Of a stretch of 64,000 nucleotides of DNA, positions 45,407 to 53,939 are shown piece by piece. A model generated the notes under the pieces. It was not told the origin of the DNA. It was given only the letters and a program-made list of their open reading frames with translations, and ran no database searches. A program made the position numbers and the translations under genes. Position 1 is the first letter of the stretch; every line of letters begins with the position of its first letter. The stretch is from NCBI RefSeq assembly GCF_012641275.1, contig NZ_JABAIA010000001.1, positions 2,170,001 to 2,234,000 of the forward strand. The letters are read 5' to 3'. The stretch is from Chitinophaga varians (GTDB lineage: Bacteria > Bacteroidota > Bacteroidia > Chitinophagales > Chitinophagaceae).

Positions 45407-46855
45407 TTAACAAAGTTGATATTCCGGAGTGCTCATCACATCGATGGTAACCGTCTTGATATATCCTTCGCGGGAGCTGGTGTCAGCATATTTTTCCAGC
45501 AGCGTTTTTTTGATATTGCCGGGCTGTTGCAGCAACACGCCGGCGATAGTGTCCGCGAGGTTTTCGCGGGGAACATCGGCGTAGCCCTGAACATAAGGGT
45601 CCCAGTCGATCCGTGCATTTACTTTTTTGGCGAACTGCCTTTTCAGGAAATCATTGATCTGCAATGTCATTTTATAATTGCCGCCATCTCCCATTTCCGG
45701 TGTCAGTTCTTTAGGCCGTACGTTCAGCACCTGTGAGTACAGGATCACCTGCGGCACACGCATCCGGAACATGAGGCTGGAGCTGTCTATCCAGCTACGG
45801 CCACCGGGCCAGCCGGCCACGTTGGGCGGGTAAAACAGCATCTGTCCCAGTATACGCTGAAACACCAGCATCGTTTCCTCCTGCTCGAAAGCCATGGGAA
45901 CGGTCCTCCGTATGCCTACCAGCAGCTCTATGGGCGATTTGATACGGTTGCCAATGTATTTGCTGTCATAAAACCAGTCGGCCATAAATATCTCCCGCAT
46001 CAGTGTTTTGATATCATACCCTGAGTGATAAAACTTCTCTGAAAGAGACTGGATAAGGGTATCATCGGGTGTATCATCTACAAAATATTTGAATAGTTTG
46101 GTAGTGATAAAAGTGGCTGTTTGTTTTTGTTCCAGTAGTATTTTCAGTACATCGTCTCCATTGTAGTTACCACTTTTACCGAGGATATTTTTGATACCGT
46201 CGTCGTGTTGTTTTTCCCGGAACACGAATTGGCCATCTTCATCGAAGCCCCATCCGGTAAAGGCGCGGGCAGCTTCTTTAATATCTGTTTCCGCGTAATG
46301 TCCACGGCCCATGGTAAACAGTTCCATCACTTCGCGGGCAAAATTTTCGTTGGGATGCTGCTTACGGTTTTGTTGATTATTAAGGAACTGTAGCATGGCC
46401 GGAGATTTGGAGACGGCCGTCAGCAGGTCGCCGAAGTTGCCCAGGGCATTGTTCCTGATTTCGCTGATCAGCTGCTGGTTGAACAGCACGTTCTGTGTGC
46501 GGCAGGCAAAGTGGCCGTGCCAGAAGAGGCTCATTTTTTCACGCAGCGGGTGATCGCTTTTCTGCATCATATTCATCCAGGCCACGCTGAGGTCTTTGAT
46601 GCCCTGTGTGTTCATTTCATTGACGGTTTTACGTTGTTCGGCCGTCATGTCTTTTGAGCGCCGGTAATCCGGCAGGTCAGTGGCGTTGATAACGTCTATC
46701 GATTCCAGTTCAGCCCGTTTAGGGCCGATCAATACTTTATTCACGATTTCTTTTCGCCGTCTTCTTTCCCAGTCGGAGATAACGGGCAGGGTTTCACCGA
46801 AGCCGGCACGCCAGGCGAGATGTTGCATTTCCAGTTTTTTGGCAACTACAGGCAT
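45407..46855 (-). CDS. DUF1800 domain protein
   Basis: A 482-residue member of the DUF1800 family. Hallmarks are LREKMSLFWHGHFAC around 125, NENFAREVMELFTMGRGHYAETDIKEAARAFTGW around 185-215, and the C-terminal LGQMLFYPPNVAGWPGGRSWIDSS. No clear signal peptide is visible. It is transcribed with the DUF1501 gene 24 bases downstream. Family function is unknown; the pair is likely a functional unit. Confidence 0.93.
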   Translation of the reverse strand: MPVVAKKLEMQHLAWRAGFGETLPVISDWERRRRKEIVNKVLIGPKRAELESIDVINATDLPDYRRSKDMTAEQRKTVNEMNTQGIKDLSVAWMNMMQKSDHPLREKMSLFWHGHFACRTQNVLFNQQLISEIRNNALGNFGDLLTAVSKSPAMLQFLNNQQNRKQHPNENFAREVMELFTMGRGHYAETDIKEAARAFTGWGFDEDGQFVFREKQHDDGIKNILGKSGNYNGDDVLKILLEQKQTATFITTKLFKYFVDDTPDDTLIQSLSEKFYHSGYDIKTLMREIFMADWFYDSKYIGNRIKSPIELLVGIRRTVPMAFEQEETMLVFQRILGQMLFYPPNVAGWPGGRSWIDSSSLMFRMRVPQVILYSQVLNVRPKELTPEMGDGGNYKMTLQINDFLKRQFAKKVNARIDWDPYVQGYADVPRENLADTIAGVLLQQPGNIKKTLLEKYADTSSREGYIKTVTIDVMSTPEYQLC

Positions 46856-46897
46856 ACGTAAATAGTTTAATCTAAGACTGAGTTTTGCCGCCCGGGT

Positions 46898-48106
46898 TTA
46901 ACGAAATCTCCAGACAGGATAACAACTTCCTTTTTCAAAAATATTCTTATCCTGTGGCAACGCCATAAAAGCATCGGCAAGCAGCAGGCTGGCAAGGTCC
47001 CCCGAGCCATGGTAAGGCTGGGGAACAGCACCCATGGTGCCATCGGGCAATGATTGCAACTTAACAGGAAGATAATATTCCAATGGAGGATTAAAAGTCA
47101 CTGTTTCCTGCAACACGGCATAAACGGGTGCTTCTTCCTGCGCTCCCATAGCAGCTTTCAGCCAGGGCAGCACATAACGGTAATAACACATAAAACCCGA
47201 AACCGGGTTGCCTGGCAGGGCAAACACCACCGGACCATTGGCGAAAGTGCCGAACAGGAAAGGCTTTCCGGGCCTTTGTTGCACTTTATGAAAACGTTGC
47301 TGCATACCCAATCGCTGCAGTACCGCCGGCAGGTAATCATATTTCCCGGCAGATACCGCCCCGGAGCTGATCCACACATCTGTCTCCCGCAATAATGGTT
47401 CCAGCCGCTCCTGCATGGCAGCTTCCTCATCGCTCAGGTGAACGTATACTGCGGTAATACCGCATTGCTGCAAGGAAGCCATCAGGCTATATATATTGGA
47501 GATGCGCACCTGGTGTTCTTCGGGGGTGGCATCTACTGGCACCAGTTCATTACCGGTGGCAATCACAGCTACCCGCGGCAACCGGGCCACCGTTACAAGC
47601 GTTTTCCCGACAGTGGCCAGCACGCCCGCTTCCGCAGGGCCTATCAGGGTCCCCGGTGACAACAGCACGGTGTCTTCCGCCACATCGGTGCCTTTGCGAT
47701 GAACGTTCTGTCCCTGTGTTACGTTACCAGTGATGGTAAAACGGCGGAACCCTTCATGGTCAGTGGCTTGCAGCTGTTCGTAAGGCACCACGGTATCTGT
47801 CAGTTCCGGTAAAATGGCGCCGGTCATCACTTCAATGCAATTGGCCGTATTGGACAACTGTAGCCGCGGAGCGCCGGCGGCCTGTATATCTTCCACACCA
47901 AAAATCTGCTGCCCGCGGGCAAAACTGTCGTACAGGATGGCAATACCATCCATCGTAACCCGGTCGAACGGCGGAAAAGGCCTGTCAGCTTTAACGGGCT
48001 CACGCAATATGCGCCCGGTGACCGCTTCAAAAGGCAGCACTTCTGTGCCCATGTCCTTCACGGTCTGTAATACGGCAGTATACGCAGCAGCAACAGTCAG
48101 CATCAT
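46898..48106 (-). CDS. moeA: molybdopterin molybdotransferase
   Basis: Inserts molybdate into adenylylated molybdopterin, the last step of Moco synthesis. The 402-residue protein has the MoeA domains in order, with PFPPFDRVTMDGIA near 40-52, RVAVIATGNELV, SSGAVSAGKYDYL, KPFLFGTF and FALPGNPVSG. The start is one of two adjacent ATGs (48106 or 48103). It is divergent from moaC across 46 bases, the two sharing a tight promoter region. It is one end of a Moco cluster running to 53314. Confidence 0.95.
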   Translation of the reverse strand: MMLTVAAAYTAVLQTVKDMGTEVLPFEAVTGRILREPVKADRPFPPFDRVTMDGIAILYDSFARGQQIFGVEDIQAAGAPRLQLSNTANCIEVMTGAILPELTDTVVPYEQLQATDHEGFRRFTITGNVTQGQNVHRKGTDVAEDTVLLSPGTLIGPAEAGVLATVGKTLVTVARLPRVAVIATGNELVPVDATPEEHQVRISNIYSLMASLQQCGITAVYVHLSDEEAAMQERLEPLLRETDVWISSGAVSAGKYDYLPAVLQRLGMQQRFHKVQQRPGKPFLFGTFANGPVVFALPGNPVSGFMCYYRYVLPWLKAAMGAQEEAPVYAVLQETVTFNPPLEYYLPVKLQSLPDGTMGAVPQPYHGSGDLASLLLADAFMALPQDKNIFEKGSCYPVWRFR

Positions 48107-48113
48107 TTTGTAT

Positions 48114-48121
48114 TATTTTTG
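48114..48121 (+). promoter_or_regulatory. Bacteroidota -7 element of moaC
   Basis: TATTTTTG, an exact TAnnTTTG match, in the 46-base moeA/moaC divergent gap, 31 bases before moaC. The gap is too short for a Moco riboswitch. Confidence 0.55.
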
Positions 48122-48152
48122 TACAGGTGAAAGTGATTAAATTTATGATATT

Positions 48153-48644
48153 ATGGCCAATCCATCAAGCAGCGATTTTACCCATCTCGATCCCTCCGGT
48201 CAGCCGGCAATGGTAGATGTAAGCGGCAAAGGCAGCACTTATCGTGTAGCCGTTGCCGAAAGCCGGGTGTATTTACCCGCACTGGTACGGGAACAGTTCC
48301 GCAACAACGACATACAAACCCGCAAGGGCGCAGTGTTCCAGACGGCCATCATAGCCGGTATCATGGCGGCCAAAAAAACGCCGGACCTCATTCCGCTCTG
48401 CCACACCCTGTTGCTGGACGGCTGCGATGTACAGATACATCTTGAAGAGGAAGAAGCCATTATCCGTTGCACTGTAAAAACCACCGGCAAAACAGGCGTG
48501 GAAATGGAAGCCCTCACCGGCGCCAGCGTAGCTGCGCTCACCATCTATGATATGTGCAAAGCATTCACGCAGGAAATGATCATCCGCCAAACCCGGCTGA
48601 TCAGTAAAACCGGCGGCAAGCAGGACTACGGGCATGGCGGATAG
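48153..48644 (+). CDS. moaC: cyclic pyranopterin monophosphate synthase
   Basis: Converts the MoaA product to cyclic pyranopterin monophosphate. The 163-residue protein carries MVDVSGKGSTYRVA (usually MVDVSxKxxTxRxA), IPLCHTLLLDGCDVQI with the catalytic histidine, and KTGVEMEALTGASVAALTIYDMCKA with the catalytic Asp and Lys. All key residues are present. It is not fused to MoaB, and no moaB/mog gene is in the cluster. It precedes mobA by 38 bases. Confidence 0.96.
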   Translation: MANPSSSDFTHLDPSGQPAMVDVSGKGSTYRVAVAESRVYLPALVREQFRNNDIQTRKGAVFQTAIIAGIMAAKKTPDLIPLCHTLLLDGCDVQIHLEEEEAIIRCTVKTTGKTGVEMEALTGASVAALTIYDMCKAFTQEMIIRQTRLISKTGGKQDYGHGG

Positions 48645-48682
48645 TCACACTAAACAGACTGATTTTTTGAAAAGAGTAAGCT

Positions 48683-49294
48683 ATGACAGGGAATAATATC
48701 GCACCATTAAAAGGACTGGTACTTTGTGGCGGGCAAAGTACCCGCATGCAGGAAAATAAAAGCAGGATCAGCTATCACGGTATGCCGCAGTGGCGATACC
48801 TGGCGGATTTACTGACGTCTTTTAAACTGGAAACGTATCTGTCCTGCCGGAAAGATCAACAAACAGATTTTGATCACTATTCCCGGTTGATATCTGACAG
48901 CGTGCCTTATGGCGGCCCCTCCGCGGGACTGCTAAGTGCTCATCAGGCGCAACCTGACAGCGCCTGGCTGGTGCTGGCCTGCGATCTTCCGCTGATCAGC
49001 CGGCAGAGCCTTGAAATATTGGTCCGCGAACGTGATGCGGAACAATCGGCCACCGCCTTCATCAGTCCGGTGAATGACCTTCCGGAGCCACTGATCGCTA
49101 TCTGGGAGCCTGCCGGTTTGCGCGCTTTATGGCAAAATGTGGAGGCAGGCAAAAACTGTCCCCGTAAAACGTTGCTGAACACCCATATACGGCTGCTGCA
49201 CAATCCTTACGCCACCGAACAATATAATGCCAATACGCCAGAAGAAAAGGCTGTGGCCCTGAAGCAGGTCACTGGCCAATCTCTCCGTCCGTAA
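48683..49294 (+). CDS. mobA: molybdenum cofactor guanylyltransferase-like NTP transferase
   Basis: A 203-residue nucleotidyltransferase with the MobA-type motif LVLCGGQSTRMQENKS (canonical LAGGxSxRMGxxK, here with Gln replacing the usual Gly), LISDSVPYGGPSAGLLSA and LACDLPLIS. It likely makes the guanine dinucleotide form of Moco, although the related molybdenum cytidylyltransferase activity cannot be excluded. Its 3' end overlaps the convergent moaE by 26 bases (49269-49294). Confidence 0.88.
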   Translation: MTGNNIAPLKGLVLCGGQSTRMQENKSRISYHGMPQWRYLADLLTSFKLETYLSCRKDQQTDFDHYSRLISDSVPYGGPSAGLLSAHQAQPDSAWLVLACDLPLISRQSLEILVRERDAEQSATAFISPVNDLPEPLIAIWEPAGLRALWQNVEAGKNCPRKTLLNTHIRLLHNPYATEQYNANTPEEKAVALKQVTGQSLRP

Positions 49295-49673
49295 AAAACT
49301 CTTTCTTCCAGATAGGCACTGTTTCCTTCAATGTGTCGATGGTAAACTCACAGGCGTCAAACGCAATACCACGGTGTGCCGAGGCCACAGCAATCACCAC
49401 GGCAATATCGCCGGGATATTTGTCGCCGATAGCATGCAGCATCACCAGTTTTTTGATGTCCCACTGTGCTTTTACCCGGTCGGCTATTTTCTGCATCTCG
49501 CTGAGGGCCATCGTTTCATAACATTCATAAAACAGTTTCGTCACCCCGCGGCCACGGGTATCATTCCGCACTGTTCCGGTGAAAATCACCTCTCCGCCGC
49601 ATTCCGGCGACTGGATAAAGTCCAGCGCTTCCTGTACGGTAATGGTATCTTTGATGGCTATTAATGTGTCCAT
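49269..49673 (-). CDS. moaE: molybdopterin synthase catalytic subunit
   Basis: The large subunit of molybdopterin synthase, which adds sulphur to precursor Z. The 134-residue protein has FTGTVRNDTRGRGVTKLFYECYE, IGDKYPGDIAVVIAVASAHRGIAFDAC and the catalytic lysine region PIWKKEFF. It overlaps the end of mobA tail to tail and follows moaD, its small subunit, by 39 bases. Confidence 0.95.
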   Translation of the reverse strand: MDTLIAIKDTITVQEALDFIQSPECGGEVIFTGTVRNDTRGRGVTKLFYECYETMALSEMQKIADRVKAQWDIKKLVMLHAIGDKYPGDIAVVIAVASAHRGIAFDACEFTIDTLKETVPIWKKEFFTDGEIGQ

Positions 49674-49712
49674 AATTATTTTTAAAATCCTGTGAAAGCG
49701 CCTTTGCGGGAA

Positions 49713-49946
49713 CTATCCGCCGCTCACCGGCGGTATCACCGCCACTTCATCACCTGCACGGATGATTTGTGTATCAGTCGCATATTCCCGGTTGACCGCT
49801 ATCATCAGGGAACTGAGCTGCTGCATGGCAGGGTAACGGTCATACAACCACTGTTTCAGTTCCGCCACATTGGTCACCGTTTCCGGCAAACCAACCAGCG
49901 CCGCACCGGCAATATCTTTCGCCACACCAAAAAGCAGAAGGCCCAT
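49713..49946 (-). CDS. moaD: molybdopterin synthase small subunit (sulphur carrier)
   Basis: A 77-residue ubiquitin-fold sulphur carrier. It begins MGLLLFGVAKDIAG and ends in VIPPVSGG, the double glycine needed for adenylation by MoeB and thiocarboxylation. VNREYATDTQIIRAGDEVAVIPPVSGG is typical of MoaD. It is transcribed with moaE and divergent from the small unknown gene. Confidence 0.93.
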   Translation of the reverse strand: MGLLLFGVAKDIAGAALVGLPETVTNVAELKQWLYDRYPAMQQLSSLMIAVNREYATDTQIIRAGDEVAVIPPVSGG

Positions 49947-50024
49947 ACATTGAAATTTGTTGGTTAAAACTACAATATAGCAGTGATAAAATAGTACTTT
50001 TAATACCGGAGAAAATCACTTTCT

Positions 50025-50396
50025 ATGAAGATCAGGATAAGAGGGAACAGCATCCGCTACCGGTTGGACAAAACAGATATGGAGCTGCTGGAAACTACCG
50101 GCAAAGTTGAGTCTATCACCCATATCGGCGCGGGCGTGCTTCATTTTTGCGTACGTTCCAAAAGCATCACCGACCCGGTGATCAAAATGGAACACGACGG
50201 CGTACATCTGTTACTGCCGGCAGAGACGTTACAGCGCTGGTACACACCGGACCAGGTTGGCTTTGAATTAATACTTCCCAATCCTGATGGTTCTGAGCTG
50301 AAAGTATTGGTGGAAAAGGATTTCCAGTGCCTTTCCCCAAGAAATGAAGATGACAGCCAGGCTTTTGAAAATCCGAACGCAGGCAAAAACTGCTGA
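50025..50396 (+). CDS. small conserved protein in the Moco cluster (DUF7009-like)
   Basis: A 123-residue soluble protein. It starts MKIRIRGNSIRYRLDKTDMELL and has a beta-rich core with HIGAGVLHFCVR and a charged C-terminal tail. I associate it with the DUF7009 group from memory; that assignment is uncertain. No catalytic motif is visible. It lies two bases upstream of moaA and is divergent from moaD, so it is almost certainly cotranscribed with moaA. A role in Moco synthesis or molybdopterin enzyme assembly is inferred from position. Confidence 0.75.
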   Translation: MKIRIRGNSIRYRLDKTDMELLETTGKVESITHIGAGVLHFCVRSKSITDPVIKMEHDGVHLLLPAETLQRWYTPDQVGFELILPNPDGSELKVLVEKDFQCLSPRNEDDSQAFENPNAGKNC

Positions 50397-50398
50397 AC

Positions 50399-51364
50399 AT
50401 GCTGACGGACGCCCATCATCGTATAATCGATTACGTTAGACTGTCGGTAACAGACCGTTGCAATCTCCGCTGCACTTACTGTATGCCGGAGCACATGCGG
50501 TTTGTTAAATCGTCCGCACTGCTTACAGATGCAGAAATCGTCACGCTGCTGGAAACACTGGCGTCTGCCGGCATCTCGAAAGTGAGGATCACCGGTGGAG
50601 AACCGTTTCTTCGCCCGGGCCTTATTCCCCTGCTGGCCAGTATTAAAGCTATTGCCGGCATACAGCAGATAGCCATCACCACCAACGGCGTGCTTACCCA
50701 CCGTTATATTCCCGACCTGAAAGCACTGGGCATTACCCATGTCAATCTCAGTCTTGATACGCTGCAACCTCAACGTTTTCACCAGATCACGCGCCGCGAC
50801 CGGTTCGCTGCTGTCATGCAAACACTGGACAGCCTGCTGGCCCATCAGCTGCAAGTGAAGATCAATGTGGTGGTGATGGACCAGGTCAACACAGACGAGC
50901 TGGTACCTTTTGCAGCGCTTACACGCGAGCTGCCCGTATCAGTAAGGTTTATTGAAGAAATGCCATTTAATGGCCAGGGACATGCCTTTTCAGGCATCAA
51001 CTGGAATTATGAAACTATCCTCGATACGCTACGGGAAAGATACACCCTGCATAAATTACCGGATGCGCCCCATTCCACCGCGCTCAACTACAGTATTCCA
51101 GGCCATGCCGGCAATATCGGCGTGATTCCTGCCTATAGTCGCACTTTCTGTGGCACCTGCAACAGACTTCGTATATCCGCCACCGGTAGTGTCAAAACGT
51201 GCCTTTATGGCCCCGATGCTTTAAATGCAAGAGACCTGATGCGGTCAGGAGAAGCGCTGCTGCCGGCTATTCAGCAGGCATTGCATCACCGTGCTGCCAA
51301 CGGGTTTGCAGCCGAACGGCTGCACGCCGGCACACCGGAAAGCATGTCTGTGATAGGAGGATAA
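50399..51364 (+). CDS. moaA: GTP 3',8-cyclase
   Basis: The radical SAM enzyme that starts Moco synthesis from GTP. The 321-residue protein has the N-terminal SAM cluster motif Cys21-x3-Cys25-x2-Cys28 (DRCNLRCTYCMP), the second cluster with CGTCNRLRISATGSVKTC near 260, and ends with the essential Gly-Gly tail (SVIGG). Length and residues are complete. It starts two bases after the small unknown gene and ends at a long inverted repeat. Confidence 0.97.
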   Translation: MLTDAHHRIIDYVRLSVTDRCNLRCTYCMPEHMRFVKSSALLTDAEIVTLLETLASAGISKVRITGGEPFLRPGLIPLLASIKAIAGIQQIAITTNGVLTHRYIPDLKALGITHVNLSLDTLQPQRFHQITRRDRFAAVMQTLDSLLAHQLQVKINVVVMDQVNTDELVPFAALTRELPVSVRFIEEMPFNGQGHAFSGINWNYETILDTLRERYTLHKLPDAPHSTALNYSIPGHAGNIGVIPAYSRTFCGTCNRLRISATGSVKTCLYGPDALNARDLMRSGEALLPAIQQALHHRAANGFAAERLHAGTPESMSVIGG

Positions 51365-51368
51365 AATC

Positions 51369-51486
51369 AATTACGAATTACGAATTACGAATTACGAATG
51401 GAGGGCTGTTTTATGGAAAGGTTACTAAATAACCGCTCTATAAAACAGCCCTCCATTCGTAATTCGTAATTTATAATTCGTAATTA
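51369..51486. repeat. long inverted repeat of AATTACG units between moaA and the TSUP gene
   Basis: Arms of 46 bases (51369-51414 and 51440-51486) match with only two mismatches. The outer part is the 7-base unit AATTACG repeated four times, the inner part is GGAGGGCTGTTTTAT, and the 25-base loop contains a smaller hairpin (GGTTA...TAACC). It fills the space between the convergent moaA and TSUP stop codons, with the TSUP stop inside the right arm. A related element lies at 57668-57784. Confidence 0.9.
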
Positions 51487-52251
51487 CTTTATGAGCATTC
51501 TCACGCCTGCATATAAAATCAACACCGCCGTAGCACCCGCCACCCATTTGGGTTTCAGCACACGGGCACTCAGCCGCGCACCGATTTGCCCGCCAATAAT
51601 TACCGCCAGCAACAGTGGACCGGCGAAGGCAGGTTCAAATACAATGGCTTTTTTTGCGGCCTGTCCCAGCAGCCCTGAAATAGAATTAACGAGGATAAAG
51701 AAGCTGCTCAGTCCTGCCACGTTTTTTGCGGTATCGCACTTGCCCAGCCGCAATACCGGCGCCAGGTAAATACCACCGCCGATGCCGGTCATGCCGGACA
51801 GCAGGCCGATAGCGCCGCCGATAAATCCATACAGGACACCGTTACCTTCCCGCAGGGTTTCCGTTTGCTGGTTACGCTCAAAGAACAACCGGTAGCACAT
51901 GAACACGGCTGCCAATGTAAGCGCTACGCCCAGCAACAGGAAAAAGGTTTCCTGCTTAAGTGGCAGATAACTTCCCACAAAAGCCAGCGGCACGCTAACG
52001 AAAGACAGCAACAGCGCCTTCTTCATCGGAAGATGGCCGCTTTTGTAAAAATGATACACGCCACCGGCCACCACGGCCACATTGCATAATAAAGCGGTGG
52101 ACTTCATCAGTTGAAAATCGATGCCCCACAAAGCCAGGATAGCCAGGTAGCTGGAACCACCTCCGAAACCGGCCGCAGAATATACCAGCGCTACCAGGAA
52201 AAAGAGAAGACAGAGTTCTATGGTCACATTAATAAGTTTGCATCTGGTCAT
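51484..52251 (-). CDS. TSUP family (TauE/SafE) membrane permease
   Basis: A 255-residue membrane protein with about eight hydrophobic segments. The family signature near the N-terminus, AALVYSAAGFGGGSSYLA-like (VALVYSAAGFGGGSSYL), and the mirrored GLLSGMTGIGGGIYLAPVL are present. TSUP proteins move sulphite, sulphonates or similar anions. The start is uncertain: ATG at 52251 overlaps moeB by 23 bases, whereas GTG at 52227 begins right after the moeB stop. A long open extension upstream is rejected. It is co-oriented with moeB and may export sulphur compounds linked to cofactor synthesis. Confidence 0.85.
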   Translation of the reverse strand: MTRCKLINVTIELCLLFFLVALVYSAAGFGGGSSYLAILALWGIDFQLMKSTALLCNVAVVAGGVYHFYKSGHLPMKKALLLSFVSVPLAFVGSYLPLKQETFFLLLGVALTLAAVFMCYRLFFERNQQTETLREGNGVLYGFIGGAIGLLSGMTGIGGGIYLAPVLRLGKCDTAKNVAGLSSFFILVNSISGLLGQAAKKAIVFEPAFAGPLLLAVIIGGQIGARLSARVLKPKWVAGATAVLILYAGVRMLIK

Positions 52252-53314
52252 CAATGGCACAGGCCCAGGCATGAATACCACCTTCCACATTATACACCTG
52301 TTTGAAGCCCATCTCCACCAAACGCTGTCCCACGGCACGGCTACGCATACCATGATGGCACAGTACCGCCAGCGGCGCTTCAGGTTGCAGGGCGCTCACA
52401 CGGCCCAATACCTGTCCCATAGGGATATGAATGGCCTGTGGCAGATGGCAGATCTCCCATTCGTCATCTTCTCTCACGTCCAGCAGTTGCAGGGCATCGC
52501 CTTGCTGTAGCCATTGCTGCAGCTCTTCTACAGACAGGGATTGCAGATTATTCACTTCACAAACAGTTTGTTGATAGTTGTCTGCCAACCGTGTTATCTG
52601 TTGATTGGCAGCTACCGGTGTAATATTAAAAGTTAGGTGGGTATTATGTAAGGTGTCAATTGTCAGCAGCTGGTTTTTCAGCGGTGTGCCAATGCCGGTG
52701 ATCACTTTCACCACTTCATTGGCCTGGTAACAACCGATGATGCCGGGCAGTACGCCCAGTACGCCTATTTCGCTGCAATTCAGCATCTCGCCTGATTCCG
52801 GCGCGTCAGGGAAAATACAGCGATAGGTAGCGCCACCCTGGTAGTTGAACACGCTCAACTGTCCTTCGTATTTGTAGATGGCGCCGTATACCAACGGTTT
52901 GCCTGCTATTACACAGGCGTCGTTCACCAGGTAGCGGGTGCCGAAATTATCAGAGCAGTCCACTACTACGTCATACGCGCCGATAATGTCCAGCGCATTG
53001 TCTGTCGTAAGCCAGGTATCATGTGGCACAATCTGTATTTCCGGATTAAGTTGTTGCAGCCTTGTTGCGGCCAGCGCCAGCTTGGGTTTCCCCTGATCGG
53101 CGGTATAGTACAGCACCTGCCGTTGCAGATTGGTAACGGATACGGTATCATGCTCCACAATTCCTATTTTTCCTATACCCATGGCCGTTAGGTATTGCAG
53201 CACGGGCACTCCCAGTCCGCCGGCGCCAATCACCAGCACGGACGCGGCCTGCAATAAACGCTGCTTTTCCGGGCCAAAGCCTTCCAGTCTTGTCTGTCGG
53301 TCATATCGTTGCAT
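52229..53314 (-). CDS. moeB: MoeB/ThiF-type adenylyltransferase with C-terminal rhodanese domain
   Basis: Activates the MoaD C-terminus with ATP and supplies sulphur. The 361-residue protein has an E1-like domain with GAGGLG at 30-35 and DCSDNFGTRYLVND, followed by a rhodanese domain (about 265-358) with the active Cys319 in LCHHGMRS. The fused rhodanese replaces a separate sulphurtransferase. A zinc site of canonical MoeB (paired CxxC) is not obvious here; only isolated cysteines are seen. It overlaps or abuts the TSUP gene downstream and follows the acetyltransferase upstream. Confidence 0.94.
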   Translation of the reverse strand: MQRYDRQTRLEGFGPEKQRLLQAASVLVIGAGGLGVPVLQYLTAMGIGKIGIVEHDTVSVTNLQRQVLYYTADQGKPKLALAATRLQQLNPEIQIVPHDTWLTTDNALDIIGAYDVVVDCSDNFGTRYLVNDACVIAGKPLVYGAIYKYEGQLSVFNYQGGATYRCIFPDAPESGEMLNCSEIGVLGVLPGIIGCYQANEVVKVITGIGTPLKNQLLTIDTLHNTHLTFNITPVAANQQITRLADNYQQTVCEVNNLQSLSVEELQQWLQQGDALQLLDVREDDEWEICHLPQAIHIPMGQVLGRVSALQPEAPLAVLCHHGMRSRAVGQRLVEMGFKQVYNVEGGIHAWACAIDDQMQTY

Positions 53315-53332
53315 AACAAATCGTCTTTATGA

Positions 53333-53875
53333 TCATGGTTTTACCCGGCGGTACATCGTCACCAGGTCGGCATATTGCCCTTCTTTCTGTTGTATGCCGT
53401 AAGGCAGGCGGCCACATTCCAGGAACCCGAAGTTACGATAGAGATGCATGGCTTTATCGTTGTTTCCAAATACCTGCAGGTATATCAGCTGTATTTTTGC
53501 ATGTTGTTCGGCCCAGCGCAGCATAGCGGTCATCAGCCGGCGGCCGATGCCTAGACCGCTCCAGGCGCGCTCTACGGCGATGCCCATTTCAGCGGTATGC
53601 CCTCTTTTATAATATCCGCTATGGTTTACGGTGATAGACCCTACCAGTGTATCATTAACAATGGCGACCAGCATCAGCTGGTCGGGGTTCTTCAGGTACG
53701 TTTTGATAAAATCCTCTTCTGATTTCTCATTCAGCTCCAGGGCCTCTCCGGGGGTGAACAACAGGAATTCTGTTTCCTGCGTCATCCGCTGGAAATTACG
53801 CAGCAAGCCGAGGGCATCTTCCACCACCGGTGGCCGGATGATCAGTTCTGCTCCGTTGGGCAAAAAATGTCTCAT
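53333..53875 (-). CDS. GNAT family N-acetyltransferase
   Basis: A 180-residue acetyltransferase with the GNAT acetyl-CoA loop (AWSGLGIGRRLMTAML, Q/RxxGxG/A type) and the C-terminal VFGNNDKAMHLYRNFGFLECGRL. The substrate is not predictable. The ATG at 53875 gives a normal N-terminus (MRHFLPNGAELIIRPP). The frame is open to 54061 but that region overlaps serS and is not coding. It lies 18 bases before moeB on the same strand. Confidence 0.9.
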   Translation of the reverse strand: MRHFLPNGAELIIRPPVVEDALGLLRNFQRMTQETEFLLFTPGEALELNEKSEEDFIKTYLKNPDQLMLVAIVNDTLVGSITVNHSGYYKRGHTAEMGIAVERAWSGLGIGRRLMTAMLRWAEQHAKIQLIYLQVFGNNDKAMHLYRNFGFLECGRLPYGIQQKEGQYADLVTMYRRVKP

Positions 53876-53939
53876 GGTACGAAAATAAAAAAAAGCAGCC
53901 GGTTTAGGGCTGCTCTTTATCATCAAAAACAGATGGTGT

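Noticed and set aside
48107..48152. Search for a Moco riboswitch before moeA/moaC
   Set aside because: The 46-base divergent gap is too short and shows no fitting secondary structure.
51369..51414. AATTACG tandem units considered as a CRISPR array or satellite
   Set aside because: The units are 7 bases with no spacers and form one arm of an inverted repeat.
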